Shown: piece by piece, positions 46,648-54,369 of the stretch | Layout: every line of letters starts with the position of its first letter | How positions within the stretch are numbered: the stretch's first letter is position 1 | Program-made: the position numbers and the translations under genes | Notes under the pieces: generated by a model | Told to the model about the DNA's origin: nothing | Databases searched by the model: none | What the model saw: only the letters and a program-made list of their open reading frames with translations | Assembly: GCF_015775515.1 (NCBI RefSeq) | Contig: NZ_CP065383.1 | Span: 1,736,001-1,800,000, forward strand | Direction of reading: 5' to 3' | DNA length: 64,000 nt | Source: Atribacter laminatus | Lineage (GTDB): Bacteria; Atribacterota; Atribacteria; Atribacterales; Atribacteraceae

Positions 46648-46675
46648 AAAAGCGATGAATCAAAAGGAGCGGATT

Positions 46676-47527
46676 ATGATTGATATCCATCTTCACCCTC
46701 TTTTTATAAATGAGTTAGACAAAACAATTGATGAATGGAGAAGAATTAAAACAGTATTTTTGACTGAAAGTCAGATATTATCACCACCAATGCAACCTAT
46801 CCGAGCGGTTCTCTCTAAATTGGATGCAGCTAATATCCAAAAAGCTGTTCTTCTTCCCATTGACTGCCGTCGTTCCCGAGGAGTTTCAATTCTTGGTAAT
46901 CAAGATATCCAAAAGATTTGTTTGTTATCCAATCGCTTTGTAGGGTTTGCATCGATTGATCCTCTTGATTCTCATGGTCTTGATTATCTCGAAGATGCTC
47001 ATGCTATAGGTTTGCGAGGCTTAAAGCTGGATCCAGGGTTACAGCTCTTTGCAGTAAAAGATATTATTCAACATCCTATGTGGAAATTCATTGAAAAGTG
47101 GAGATGGCCGGTCATGCTTCATGTTGGATATTCTTTCGTTCCTCATGTGAGTATGTATAGCTGTACTGTCAAGGATGTTGAAATGCTGGTAGATACCAAT
47201 CCAAAAATCAACTTTATTGCCGCCCACTGGGGCTATCCTAACTCTTTGGAATTATGTCTTACCGCAATAAAATATCCAAATCTTTTTATTGATACTTCAG
47301 CTTTTTATTTTGATTCACCAACGAAATTTCACCGTGACCTTTTCGAAAAAATTATTCCCCTTTCGGTGGTGGAGAAAAGCCTCCGTCATCAGATTTGTTT
47401 TGGGTCAAATGCTCCCAAAGTCTATATTCAAGATATGAAGTTAGCAATTGAAGAGCTTCCATTATCAGACAAGACAAAATTGGCAATATTTCAATCCAAT
47501 ACTGAGAAATTATTGAATCAACGATAG
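46676..47527 (+). CDS. Amidohydrolase-family TIM-barrel protein
   Basis: 283 residues of the amidohydrolase_2 type (PF04909). Visible are MIDIHLHP (HxH after strand 1), GLRGLKLDPG, VMLHVGYS, FIAAHWGYP and FIDTSAFY. The final metal Asp position, usually GTDxP, reads FGSNAPK, so Asn replaces Asp. I chose ATG 46676, six bases after AAGGAG; the upstream ATG at 46655 would place that site inside. YjbQ follows by 10 bases, suggesting one transcript. Substrate unknown. Confidence 0.82.
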   Translation: MIDIHLHPLFINELDKTIDEWRRIKTVFLTESQILSPPMQPIRAVLSKLDAANIQKAVLLPIDCRRSRGVSILGNQDIQKICLLSNRFVGFASIDPLDSHGLDYLEDAHAIGLRGLKLDPGLQLFAVKDIIQHPMWKFIEKWRWPVMLHVGYSFVPHVSMYSCTVKDVEMLVDTNPKINFIAAHWGYPNSLELCLTAIKYPNLFIDTSAFYFDSPTKFHRDLFEKIIPLSVVEKSLRHQICFGSNAPKVYIQDMKLAIEELPLSDKTKLAIFQSNTEKLLNQR

Positions 47528-47537
47528 GAGGGGAGAA

Positions 47538-47969
47538 ATGAACACCATCATCAAACATTTTAATATCGAAACGCATAAACCCATTGAAATAATCAATATT
47601 ACTTCCTTGATTTTGGGTTTTCAAAAAGAAGCCGGTATTCAAGATGGAATGATATACATAATGACCCGACATACCACGACAGCGCTATTAGTTACTGAGG
47701 GCTTAAGCTGTATCGAAGAAGATATTCTTGGTAATCTTGATCGGCTTTTCCCCAAGCAACTAGATTATCATCATCACCGGTATCTTCCCGATGATGGGTG
47801 TGTTGGATATAACGCAGAAGCTCATTTAAAGAGCATTTTTACTGGTTATTTTTTATATTTTCCAGTGGAAAACCATCTCATTTTGAAAGGGACACGCCAA
47901 ACTATTTATCTAGTTGAGTTGTATGGTCCAGCGTCTCGTGAAATTATAATCCAAGGTTGGATTAGTTAA
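47538..47969 (+). CDS. YjbQ family (UPF0047) protein
   Basis: 143 residues with the conserved order TRHTTTALLVTEG, DGCVGYNAEAHLKSIFTG, FPVENHLILKGTRQTIYLVE and GPASRE. E. coli YjbQ can act as a secondary thiamine phosphate synthase; the physiological role is uncertain. The metal-type His residues (HTT, AHL) are kept, but the usual LGTWQ reads LKGTRQ and the final GPR is GPA. ATG 47538 follows GGAGGGG and directly trails the amidohydrolase. Confidence 0.88.
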   Translation: MNTIIKHFNIETHKPIEIINITSLILGFQKEAGIQDGMIYIMTRHTTTALLVTEGLSCIEEDILGNLDRLFPKQLDYHHHRYLPDDGCVGYNAEAHLKSIFTGYFLYFPVENHLILKGTRQTIYLVELYGPASREIIIQGWIS

Positions 47970-48003
47970 GGAAATTGATTGTACTATAATTTTTTAAATC
48001 GAC

Positions 48004-48831
48004 TCAGACTCCAGAAAAAGCGCTGAACCCACCGTCAACTGGAACGACAATGCCTGTAACAAAACTTGAAGCAGGTGATAGGAGCCATAAAACAGTGCTT
48101 AAGAGGTCCTCGGGAACCCCAAACCGACCACAGGGGGTATGGGAAAGGATTGCTTCTCCTCGAGGAGCTAGAGTACCATCTGCTTTATATAAAAGGTAGT
48201 AGTTTTGGTTGGTAACAAAAAAGCCAGGCGCTAAAGCATTTACCCGTACTTTCGGTGTATAATTTTGGGCGATATGGACCGCTAACCATTGAGTAAAGTT
48301 GCTTACGGCTGCTTTCGCTGCCGAATAACCAATAGTGCGAGTTAATGGTCGAAAAGAAGTCATAGAAGAGAAATTAATGATATTTCCACCATGGGGATTT
48401 TCAATCATCAATTGGGCGAAAACTTGGGACGGTATAATAGACCCCCCGAAGAGGTTCAGACTGACCACCTTTTGGAGAGCTTCGAGGGGAAGATCAAAAA
48501 AGGAGCAGTCTGGAGAAACTGTAGCATCTTTCATGTTGCCTCCAGCAGCATTGAAAAGAGCATCAATGTTGCCAAATTTTTGAATCACTTTTTGGGATAC
48601 TTCTTGAATCTGCTGTTTATTCAAAGCATCCATTGGATAACCGGTAACTTGGATATTTTCCTTCCGGAATTTATCAAGAACATCATCAAGAGGGGCAATA
48701 TCGGTAAGTATTATTTTGGCACCCAGCTTGCCTAATTCATAGGATAATGTTGATGCTAAAATTCCAGCTCCTCCTGTAAAAAAAAAGACTTTATCTTTTA
48801 ACGAAAACATTTTTTCAACCATTGATTCCAT
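48004..48831 (-). CDS. SDR family oxidoreductase
   Basis: 275 residues, classical short-chain dehydrogenase: FTGGAGILAS cofactor loop, LTDIAPLDD after strand 2 (Asp suggests NAD+), FNAAGGN, INFSSMTSF and YSAAK, then the C-terminal VTGIVVPVDGGFSAFSG. The pattern is close to D-mannonate or gluconate 5-dehydrogenase-like SDRs of sugar-acid pathways, which is inference. The ATG at 48831 has GGAGG nine bases upstream. It converges on yjbQ with a 34-base gap. Confidence 0.92.
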   Translation of the reverse strand: MESMVEKMFSLKDKVFFFTGGAGILASTLSYELGKLGAKIILTDIAPLDDVLDKFRKENIQVTGYPMDALNKQQIQEVSQKVIQKFGNIDALFNAAGGNMKDATVSPDCSFFDLPLEALQKVVSLNLFGGSIIPSQVFAQLMIENPHGGNIINFSSMTSFRPLTRTIGYSAAKAAVSNFTQWLAVHIAQNYTPKVRVNALAPGFFVTNQNYYLLYKADGTLAPRGEAILSHTPCGRFGVPEDLLSTVLWLLSPASSFVTGIVVPVDGGFSAFSGV

Positions 48832-49516
48832 TTTATTTATCCTCCGTATTCATTCTTACTTTTTCCCATCAAGGGAAAAGAAATTATTGTAATATGTTAT
48901 CTTTCGGTTTAGCATTTAGATGCAATAGAATTTTATTTATTAATGTTTAATAAAAAATTTTCTAAATGAGATTCTCACGTCGCACAATCAGGCTGTGTCA
49001 CAATCCCTTTCGTACACCAAGAATAGCTTGAAAGTGGAGGACACAGTACATTTATCTTCAGTTTTTGGTTATCTATTCTCAATATTACTGTAAAATATTA
49101 ACATAAGTAGGGGTAAATAATTTACAGAATAATTGTGACACAGCTTGAATGCGCTCCTCGGAATGTCGGAACGGCTGGATGAGATTGCCACGTCATCCAG
49201 CCAAAGAACGGTTGGATTCCTCGCAATGACGGAGCAGTAAAAAATTCAAATCCCCCTAACCCCCTTTTCTAAAGGGGGAAATTGATCGGTATATACCTAT
49301 TTTCATCCTCATCTGGTGCTGCTAAGCAGCATGAGGGTCTACCCTGAAAACCCACGGGCATGATAAATCAAGCCCCTACAAAAGATTTTCACCCTCATCC
49401 TTACCTTCTCCCATCAAGGGAGAAGGAAATTAAGTGATGCCTTATCCTTAACGGTGCTTTTCTGCGTGAGGATCTCATCTTTTAATAATATTTCTTTTTC
49501 GTTTTTTAACCACCCA
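48832..49516. repeat. Repeat-filled gap with a MITE insertion
   Basis: No gene. It contains CTTTTTCCCATCAAGGGAAAAG (48857 on), a GAGATTCTCACGTCGCACAAT half-unit (48967) split by the MITE at 48989-49147, its other half GCGCTCCTCGGAATG, a GAGATTGCCACGTCATCCAG...CTCGCAATGACGG unit (49181-49233), the CCCCCTAACCCCC unit (49250 on), the CTCATCTGGTGCTGC unit (49309 on) and CTTCTCCCATCAAGGGAGAAGG (49403 on). Confidence 0.85.
48989..49147. mobile_element. MITE-like element, copy 2 (159 bp, inverted)
   Basis: Reverse complement of the element at 21108-21267 with moderate divergence. Ends CAGGCTGTGTCACAAT and ATTGTGACACAGCTTG; AAT flanks both sides (48986-48988, 49148-49150). Excision with one AAT restores CGCACAATGCGCTCCTC, a normal palindrome unit. 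Confidence 0.85.
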
Positions 49517-50050
49517 TTACGCTTTGCTGATCTTTAATGCTTCAAGATAGAATTGAACTGTTTCCTGTTCAAAACACACAAAACGGACCAAAAGTGGATA
49601 TTTTTCAAGAAACTTCTTGACTTCTCTTACAGCTATTCCAGCAGCTCGCTTTTTGGGAAAACCATAGACTCCGGTTGAGATAGCTGGAAAAGAAATACTT
49701 TGAATAGAATGCTCTTTGGCTATTTTAAGACTGTTTTTGTAACACGAAGCGAGGAGCTCATCTTCCTGGGCATTACCACCTCTCCAAACCGGGCCTACGG
49801 TATGAATGATATATTTCGCTATCAATTGATATCCCTTGGTGATCTTTGCCTCTCCCGGTGGACATCCTCCCAGAGTGCGACATTCTTCCTTAAGCTTAGG
49901 TCCGGCTTTCCGGTGAATAGCTCCGTCCACTCCGCCTCCTCCCAAGAGGGTAGAATTAGCAGCATTGACAATCGCATCGGTTTCTTCTTCGGTAATATCA
50001 CCCAAAACGATTTGAATATTTCCCTCAGAGTAAAGGGCGTTGAGAGACAT
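49517..50050 (-). CDS. Macrodomain protein, O-acetyl-ADP-ribose deacetylase type
   Basis: 177 residues matching the YmdB/MacroD class: [35 protein letters not shown], the phosphate loop [12 protein letters not shown] and [13 protein letters not shown]. Members remove ADP-ribose from acidic residues or deacetylate O-acetyl-ADP-ribose. The catalytic Asp/Asn pair is present. ATG 50050 is preceded by AAAGGAGGCC. It seems to be a single-gene unit with its own promoter. Confidence 0.94.
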   Translation of the reverse strand: MSLNALYSEGNIQIVLGDITEEETDAIVNAANSTLLGGGGVDGAIHRKAGPKLKEECRTLGGCPPGEAKITKGYQLIAKYIIHTVGPVWRGGNAQEDELLASCYKNSLKIAKEHSIQSISFPAISTGVYGFPKKRAAGIAVREVKKFLEKYPLLVRFVCFEQETVQFYLEALKISKA

Positions 50051-50114
50051 GATTGGCCTCCTTTACTGGTTATTCACACTCACTTACAAAAATGAGGTTC
50101 ACTCTTTTTGTTTT

Positions 50115-50145
50115 ATTATAACAGCCTCCAATCGAGTTTTTTCAA
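50115..50145 (-). promoter_or_regulatory. Possible promoter of the macrodomain gene
   Basis: Minus strand TTGAAA (50140-50145) and TATAAT (50115-50120), with a long 19-base spacer. The rest of the gap to 50605 shows no further gene. Confidence 0.4.
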
Positions 50146-50605
50146 AAAAAAGAAAAGGCTATTGACAGGAACCAACCTATCCCTTTTTTTAGCTATACTA
50201 GTATATGCCTATCAGATTTTAGGAGATAATAAAGATTAGCATTCACCTTCATCTACTTTTTACCGAAATACAATGAATTGTCTTTTCCGGCCACCTGGAG
50301 TGGTTTTTTTATAGCTTAGAAATCTTTTTTCATTTTTATCTATCTCTATCATACAACTCGCTTTTACACTTGTTAGAAGGTGTAAAATAAAAAAGAGGAG
50401 AAAATAGAAAAAAGATTGTATTCAGGGAAAACCACAAAAAGTAACGAAGCGAATATTGAAAATGAAAATGAGTCGTTATTCTGAGAAAAATATTTATAAG
50501 TCTCGAGGTTATTTTTATCGCAAACTCTGATTTTCCCAAAAGAATGTATCTCTGAACGAACTGAGATGAATTATTTGTTGTGAACCATATAAAGAGAGAA
50601 TAAAA

Positions 50606-50938
50606 ATGATCAAGAATGAATGTAAAGTTGTCTATAAAAATGGGATCGGATATGTGTTAAAGGATGGCAAGGAATTGAAGTGGAGCCCATGGCTGGGCGA
50701 TTTGTTTGCAATGTTTTATGATACAACAATGGAAAAATCGGTGTTTCCTCATAAATTTAATGCATCGTATAAAAAGCATATACAACTTCTCCAGAATAAG
50801 TTAAAAGACATTCATCATTACACTATTTTAGAATTAGCAGCCGGAAGCGGGAATCTTGCTGATATCCTCCCTCATGATAATATTTACGTAGGAATAGATA
50901 TTAGTGCCCGATTACTCCGAATTGCACTACAGAAATAA
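50606..50938 (+). CDS. Truncated class I SAM-dependent methyltransferase
   Basis: Only 110 residues: an N-terminal helical part and motif I TILELAAGSGNLADIL with the following acidic YVGIDIS. The sequence then stops at ARLLRIALQK. The remaining two thirds of the Rossmann domain are missing, and the ferredoxin gene starts 22 bases later, so the gene was most likely cut by a deletion. It is unlikely to be active. Such methyltransferases often neighbour metal-cofactor genes, which fits the next gene. Confidence 0.7.
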   Translation: MIKNECKVVYKNGIGYVLKDGKELKWSPWLGDLFAMFYDTTMEKSVFPHKFNASYKKHIQLLQNKLKDIHHYTILELAAGSGNLADILPHDNIYVGIDISARLLRIALQK

Positions 50939-50960
50939 AAAAATGGAAGGAGATGAACAT

Positions 50961-51539
50961 ATGACGGTCCTCGTAGATAAAAATCGGTGTGTTGGTTGTG
51001 GAATATGTACGAGTATATGCTCCGATGGTATACGGTTAGACATTATAAAAGGATATGCTCTCATTGTTGATGGGAATTCTGAATGCATGGATAAAGCGAG
51101 GCGTGCCTGTCCTCAAGAAGCAATAACCGAAATAAATGAAAAACTGAAATTTGCCATTGGAACAGATGATAAAAAAACAGTGAAACCCGATGACCATGTA
51201 GGAATGTCGGCTTTTTTCCACATTTTTGAATATTCCGATGGAGAGATGATTTTTAAAGAAAAAAGAGAGAATCCGAAATATAAATCCGACGAAACAAGAA
51301 TTCACGGTGATCCCGGGAAAGCGAAGGCGACTGCTTCGGTTTTGCAAGATGTAGATGTATTAATTGGAAAAATGATGGGTCCCAATATTGTTCGTTTAAA
51401 AAAACAATTTGTTTGTGTGATTGTGAGAGAAAAAGAGATTTCTCATGTTATCGATATCATAAAAGAAAACATATGCACAGTATTGCATGAGAAGAATAAG
51501 AGCGATAGCAACGAAAGAAGAGGGATATTGTTAAAATGA
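50961..51539 (+). CDS. Ferredoxin-NifX/NifB-like fusion protein
   Basis: 192 residues. The N-terminal ferredoxin domain has CVGCGICTSIC and a distal CMDKARRACP, consistent with one [4Fe-4S] cluster. The C-terminal domain (about residues 80-185; GMSAFFHIFEYSDGEMIF, VDVLIGKMMGPNIVRLK, VIDIIKENICTVLHE) matches the dinitrogenase iron-molybdenum cofactor family (NifX, NifB C-terminus, NafY). No nif genes are nearby, so a role in metal-cofactor handling is inference. I chose ATG 50961 with GGAAGGAG. Confidence 0.82.
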   Translation: MTVLVDKNRCVGCGICTSICSDGIRLDIIKGYALIVDGNSECMDKARRACPQEAITEINEKLKFAIGTDDKKTVKPDDHVGMSAFFHIFEYSDGEMIFKEKRENPKYKSDETRIHGDPGKAKATASVLQDVDVLIGKMMGPNIVRLKKQFVCVIVREKEISHVIDIIKENICTVLHEKNKSDSNERRGILLK

Positions 51540-51575
51540 AAGAGAAATCAATTTCACTTTTGTAAGGAGAGATAA

Positions 51576-52073
51576 GTGGTTATTGAAATGAAGTTAAAGC
51601 CCATTGGTGTCATTCGAACACCGTATCTCGAAACGGCGCCATATCAACCGGTTCATGATGATTTTGGCGAATTTCGAGTTATTTTATTAAAAGAGTATTC
51701 GAAGGGGCTCAAGGATCTTGATCGTTTTCGATATATATATGTGATTTACTATCTACACCGTCTGCAACGCAGCATTTCCTTGATAGAAAAACCATCTTGG
51801 GCGCAAGGCGTTGAAGTAGGATTGTTTGCCAGCAGATCCCCAGTTCGACCGAATCCAATTGGAATAAGTATTGTTCGGATTAAAAAAATAAAAGAGAATG
51901 TGATTTTCACCAGCGGGTTGGATGTGATTGACAACACCCCATTGTTAGATATCAAACCGTATATAAAGGATTTAGATTCCAAGGATGATGCAAATTCAGG
52001 GTGGATCGACTCCCTTAAAAATAGCAAAAAGCACCTTCTCCTTCATATCCGAGGAATTCCACATGACTTTTAA
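51576..52073 (+). CDS. tsaA: TrmO/TsaA-type tRNA m6t6A methyltransferase
   Basis: SAM-dependent beta-barrel enzyme that methylates t6A37 of certain tRNAs. Signatures are KPIGVIRTPY at the start, GLFASRSPVRPNPIGISIVRI and the C-terminal DNTPLLDIKPYIKDLD. Length 165 residues fits the short bacterial or archaeal form without the C-terminal extension. GTG 51576 lies six bases after AAGGAG. Archaeal-type members in metal-cofactor neighbourhoods may have other methylation targets. Confidence 0.88.
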   Translation: MVIEMKLKPIGVIRTPYLETAPYQPVHDDFGEFRVILLKEYSKGLKDLDRFRYIYVIYYLHRLQRSISLIEKPSWAQGVEVGLFASRSPVRPNPIGISIVRIKKIKENVIFTSGLDVIDNTPLLDIKPYIKDLDSKDDANSGWIDSLKNSKKHLLLHIRGIPHDF

Positions 52074-52268
52074 TTCATTCCTGCTTGTTCAATTCCTCTA
52101 AATTTACATTTTACTGCTTCGTAAATTCATCTCTTTATTTTACTCGAATCTACTTATTGACGGTAATTTTATGAATAAGTATGGTCGCTTGATTGAGGCT
52201 CGGAATGCATTATAATGGATTTAATTTTTAAGTATATGAAGAAAATAATGGGTATGCGGTGGGGGACG

Positions 52269-53476
52269 ATGAAGAAAATATTAATTCTGATGATTGAAGT
52301 GGGGAGTGGTCACAAAATACCAGCCCTAGCTGTCAAAGATGCCATTGAGGAAATCGCTACTCATCGATTCCGGATTAAAGTGGTGGATTTCGCCAAAGAG
52401 TCAGGAGCAAATAAGGTAGATCACTTTCTTAAAAGCTCTTGGGACTTAGCCCTCGCCCATCCGGTTATGACCTTAGCCATTAACCGGGCCATTGATGTCT
52501 TTTATCCCATTACCACTAGTCGGAATCTCCTTTCTTCCCTTTTTCGGGATTTTGTACTCAAAGGGATGAACTACATCCGACAATTCAACCCCGATATTGT
52601 CTATTCCACTCACTTCTTTTGCAGTACGATTGCAGCGACGGCAAGAAAACGGCATCATCTTTCGTTTAAGGTGGTAACCACAATGACTGACCCATTATTG
52701 GTCATCACATGTGGATTGATAATCACCTCGATTGTATCCTGGCAGCCAACCCAATTGCTGCTGAATACCTCTTCAGAGGTGGAATGAAAAAGGATAGGGT
52801 GAGAATAGTCCCTTTCCCTATCCATACTCGTTTTTTTAAAGAAACTAAAAATAAAGAGGAAATCAAAGAACAATTTCGATTGAACGAAAATAAATTAACC
52901 CTTTTATTCAGTGCTGGTGGACAAGGAATAGGAAAAACTGAAGAGTATATCAAAGCCATTTACCGCCGTGATCTGCCGGTTAACATTATTGCCGTATGTG
53001 GAAAAAACCAGAACCTTTTCCAATCCTTGTCTTTTTTGAAGAATCAAGCGGATACTCACACCAATTTGACGGTGCTGGGGTATGTGGACTATATGAATGT
53101 TCTTTTATCCATCGCCGATTTATTTGTTTCTAAGGCAGGACCAGCTGCTGTTTTTGAATCTTTGGCTTGTGGTTGCCCAATAATTTTTACCCATTGGGTG
53201 GGGTATAACGAGAAGGGAAATTTGGATTTTTGCATAAAATGTGAGGTAGGGTGGTTCGCCCCCAACAGTGAAAAATTTCTCCAGCTTTTGGCAAAAATCA
53301 TGGATCAAGAAGACTTACTCATTCGTTACCAAATGAATATCGAGAATTTAAAAGCAACACCGTTTATTGGTCAGCTTTCTGAAGGTGCATAACAAACAGC
53401 AGAGTTTGTCCTTTCTCGATTAGAAGATTCTGTGAATGGTGAAAAAAACTGGGAAAGAGAGGAGCAGAATTGGTGA
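52269..53476 (+). pseudogene. MGDG-synthase-like glycosyltransferase, broken
   Basis: GT28-type glycosyltransferase resembling diacylglycerol glucosyl/galactosyltransferases. The N-terminal part (KKILILMIEVGSGHKIPA; YSTHFFCSTIAATA) runs to TTMTDP near 52690. It continues one frame over as GHHMWIDNHLDCILAANPIA, LLFSAGGQGIGKTEEYIKA, VLGYVDYMNVLLSIADLFVS and PAAVFESLACGCPI. The break looks like a missing C in GACCC. The second frame hits TAA at 53390, though QTAEFVLSRLEDS continues to a TGA at 53474 that overlaps the next start as GTGA. So the ancestral gene ended at 53476 and carries two lesions. Confidence 0.85.
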
Positions 53477-54369
53477 CTGAGAAAAAGAAAGAGAAGCGCT
53501 TTGTTACGAGAGGATACCGTCGTGATGGAAGATGGTTAAGAGATATCCACCCTCTACATCGTTTGGAACCATTCGTCATGCGGACCAGAAACGAATCCTG
53601 CATCTACTTTAGAGAGAAACTCGATATAACCCATACCCTGGATTACCTCCAAAAAAGAAACCAGGATGTATCTCCAAAAGAGAAAATCACCCTCTTTCAT
53701 GTTCTCTTGGCAGCCATGGTGCGAACAGCCGTTTTAAAGCCTGGCTTGAACCGTTTTATTGCTGGTAAGCGTATTTACCAACGGAATGAGCTGCAAATAT
53801 CCTATATGGTGAAACAGGAAAAAACTGAAGCCGCACCAATGTTAGCGATCAAAGAAACCTTTGAACCGACAGATACTTTGGATCGGGTTGTGGAAAAAGT
53901 CCAAGCATCCGTCGAGCGAGCCCGATTGGAGAAGAGTGCCGATAGTGAGAGTTTGGTTAAAACATTTTCCAAAATGCCCAGCTGGCTTATTTCATCCATT
54001 ATCGCTGTTCTTCGTTGGTTGGATACCTTTGACCTTGTCCCAGAATCAATGACCCGCTCAGATCCCTTTTATGCCAGTGCTTTTGTAGCAAATATTGGGA
54101 GCATAGGGGTTAATGCTCCCTATCATCATTTATATGAGTGGGGGAACGTATCCCTCTTTGTTGTTTTAGGAAAGTATGCTGAAGAGTTGAAAATAAATTT
54201 AGAAGGTAAATTGAATAAAAAAACTTGTGTCGAAATCACCTTCACAGTTGATGAACGAATCAACGATGGGTTTTATTTAGCACGAGCTTTACAAACTTTC
54301 AAGCGACTTATGGAAAATCCGGAAAAATTGACAGAACCATTGGAAGGAGGAACCGAAAGTGATGCATGA
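53473..54369 (+). CDS. Stand-alone 2-oxoacid dehydrogenase acyltransferase-like protein
   Basis: 298 residues with the CoA-dependent acyltransferase (E2 catalytic, PF00198) fold, but without lipoyl or subunit-binding domain. Recognisable are TLFHVLLAAMVRTAVLKPGL, FVANIGSIGVNAPYHHLYE and the C-terminal FTVDERINDGFYLARAL. The canonical catalytic HRxxDG appears as ERINDG, so the usual His is Glu while Asp is kept. It lies between a glycosyltransferase and an AMP-dependent ligase with overlaps or near overlaps at both ends. It may transfer acyl groups in lipid synthesis or be structural. GTG 53473 follows AGAGGAG. Confidence 0.82.
   Translation: MTEKKKEKRFVTRGYRRDGRWLRDIHPLHRLEPFVMRTRNESCIYFREKLDITHTLDYLQKRNQDVSPKEKITLFHVLLAAMVRTAVLKPGLNRFIAGKRIYQRNELQISYMVKQEKTEAAPMLAIKETFEPTDTLDRVVEKVQASVERARLEKSADSESLVKTFSKMPSWLISSIIAVLRWLDTFDLVPESMTRSDPFYASAFVANIGSIGVNAPYHHLYEWGNVSLFVVLGKYAEELKINLEGKLNKKTCVEITFTVDERINDGFYLARALQTFKRLMENPEKLTEPLEGGTESDA

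Noticed and set aside
50162-50199. TTGACA with TATACT as a promoter
   Set aside because: The spacer would be 26 bases, far from the usable 16-19.
50336-50539. Minus-strand open frame of 67 codons
   Set aside because: Low-complexity Phe/Ile-rich translation of AT-rich DNA, no ribosome-binding site.
19721-53392. Stop-codon recoding, because TAA interrupts several otherwise intact frames (19721, 30716, 53390)
   Set aside because: All core genes use TAA, TAG and TGA as normal stops, no recoding element is visible, and frameshifts accompany two of the cases. Pseudogene decay or sequence error is simpler.
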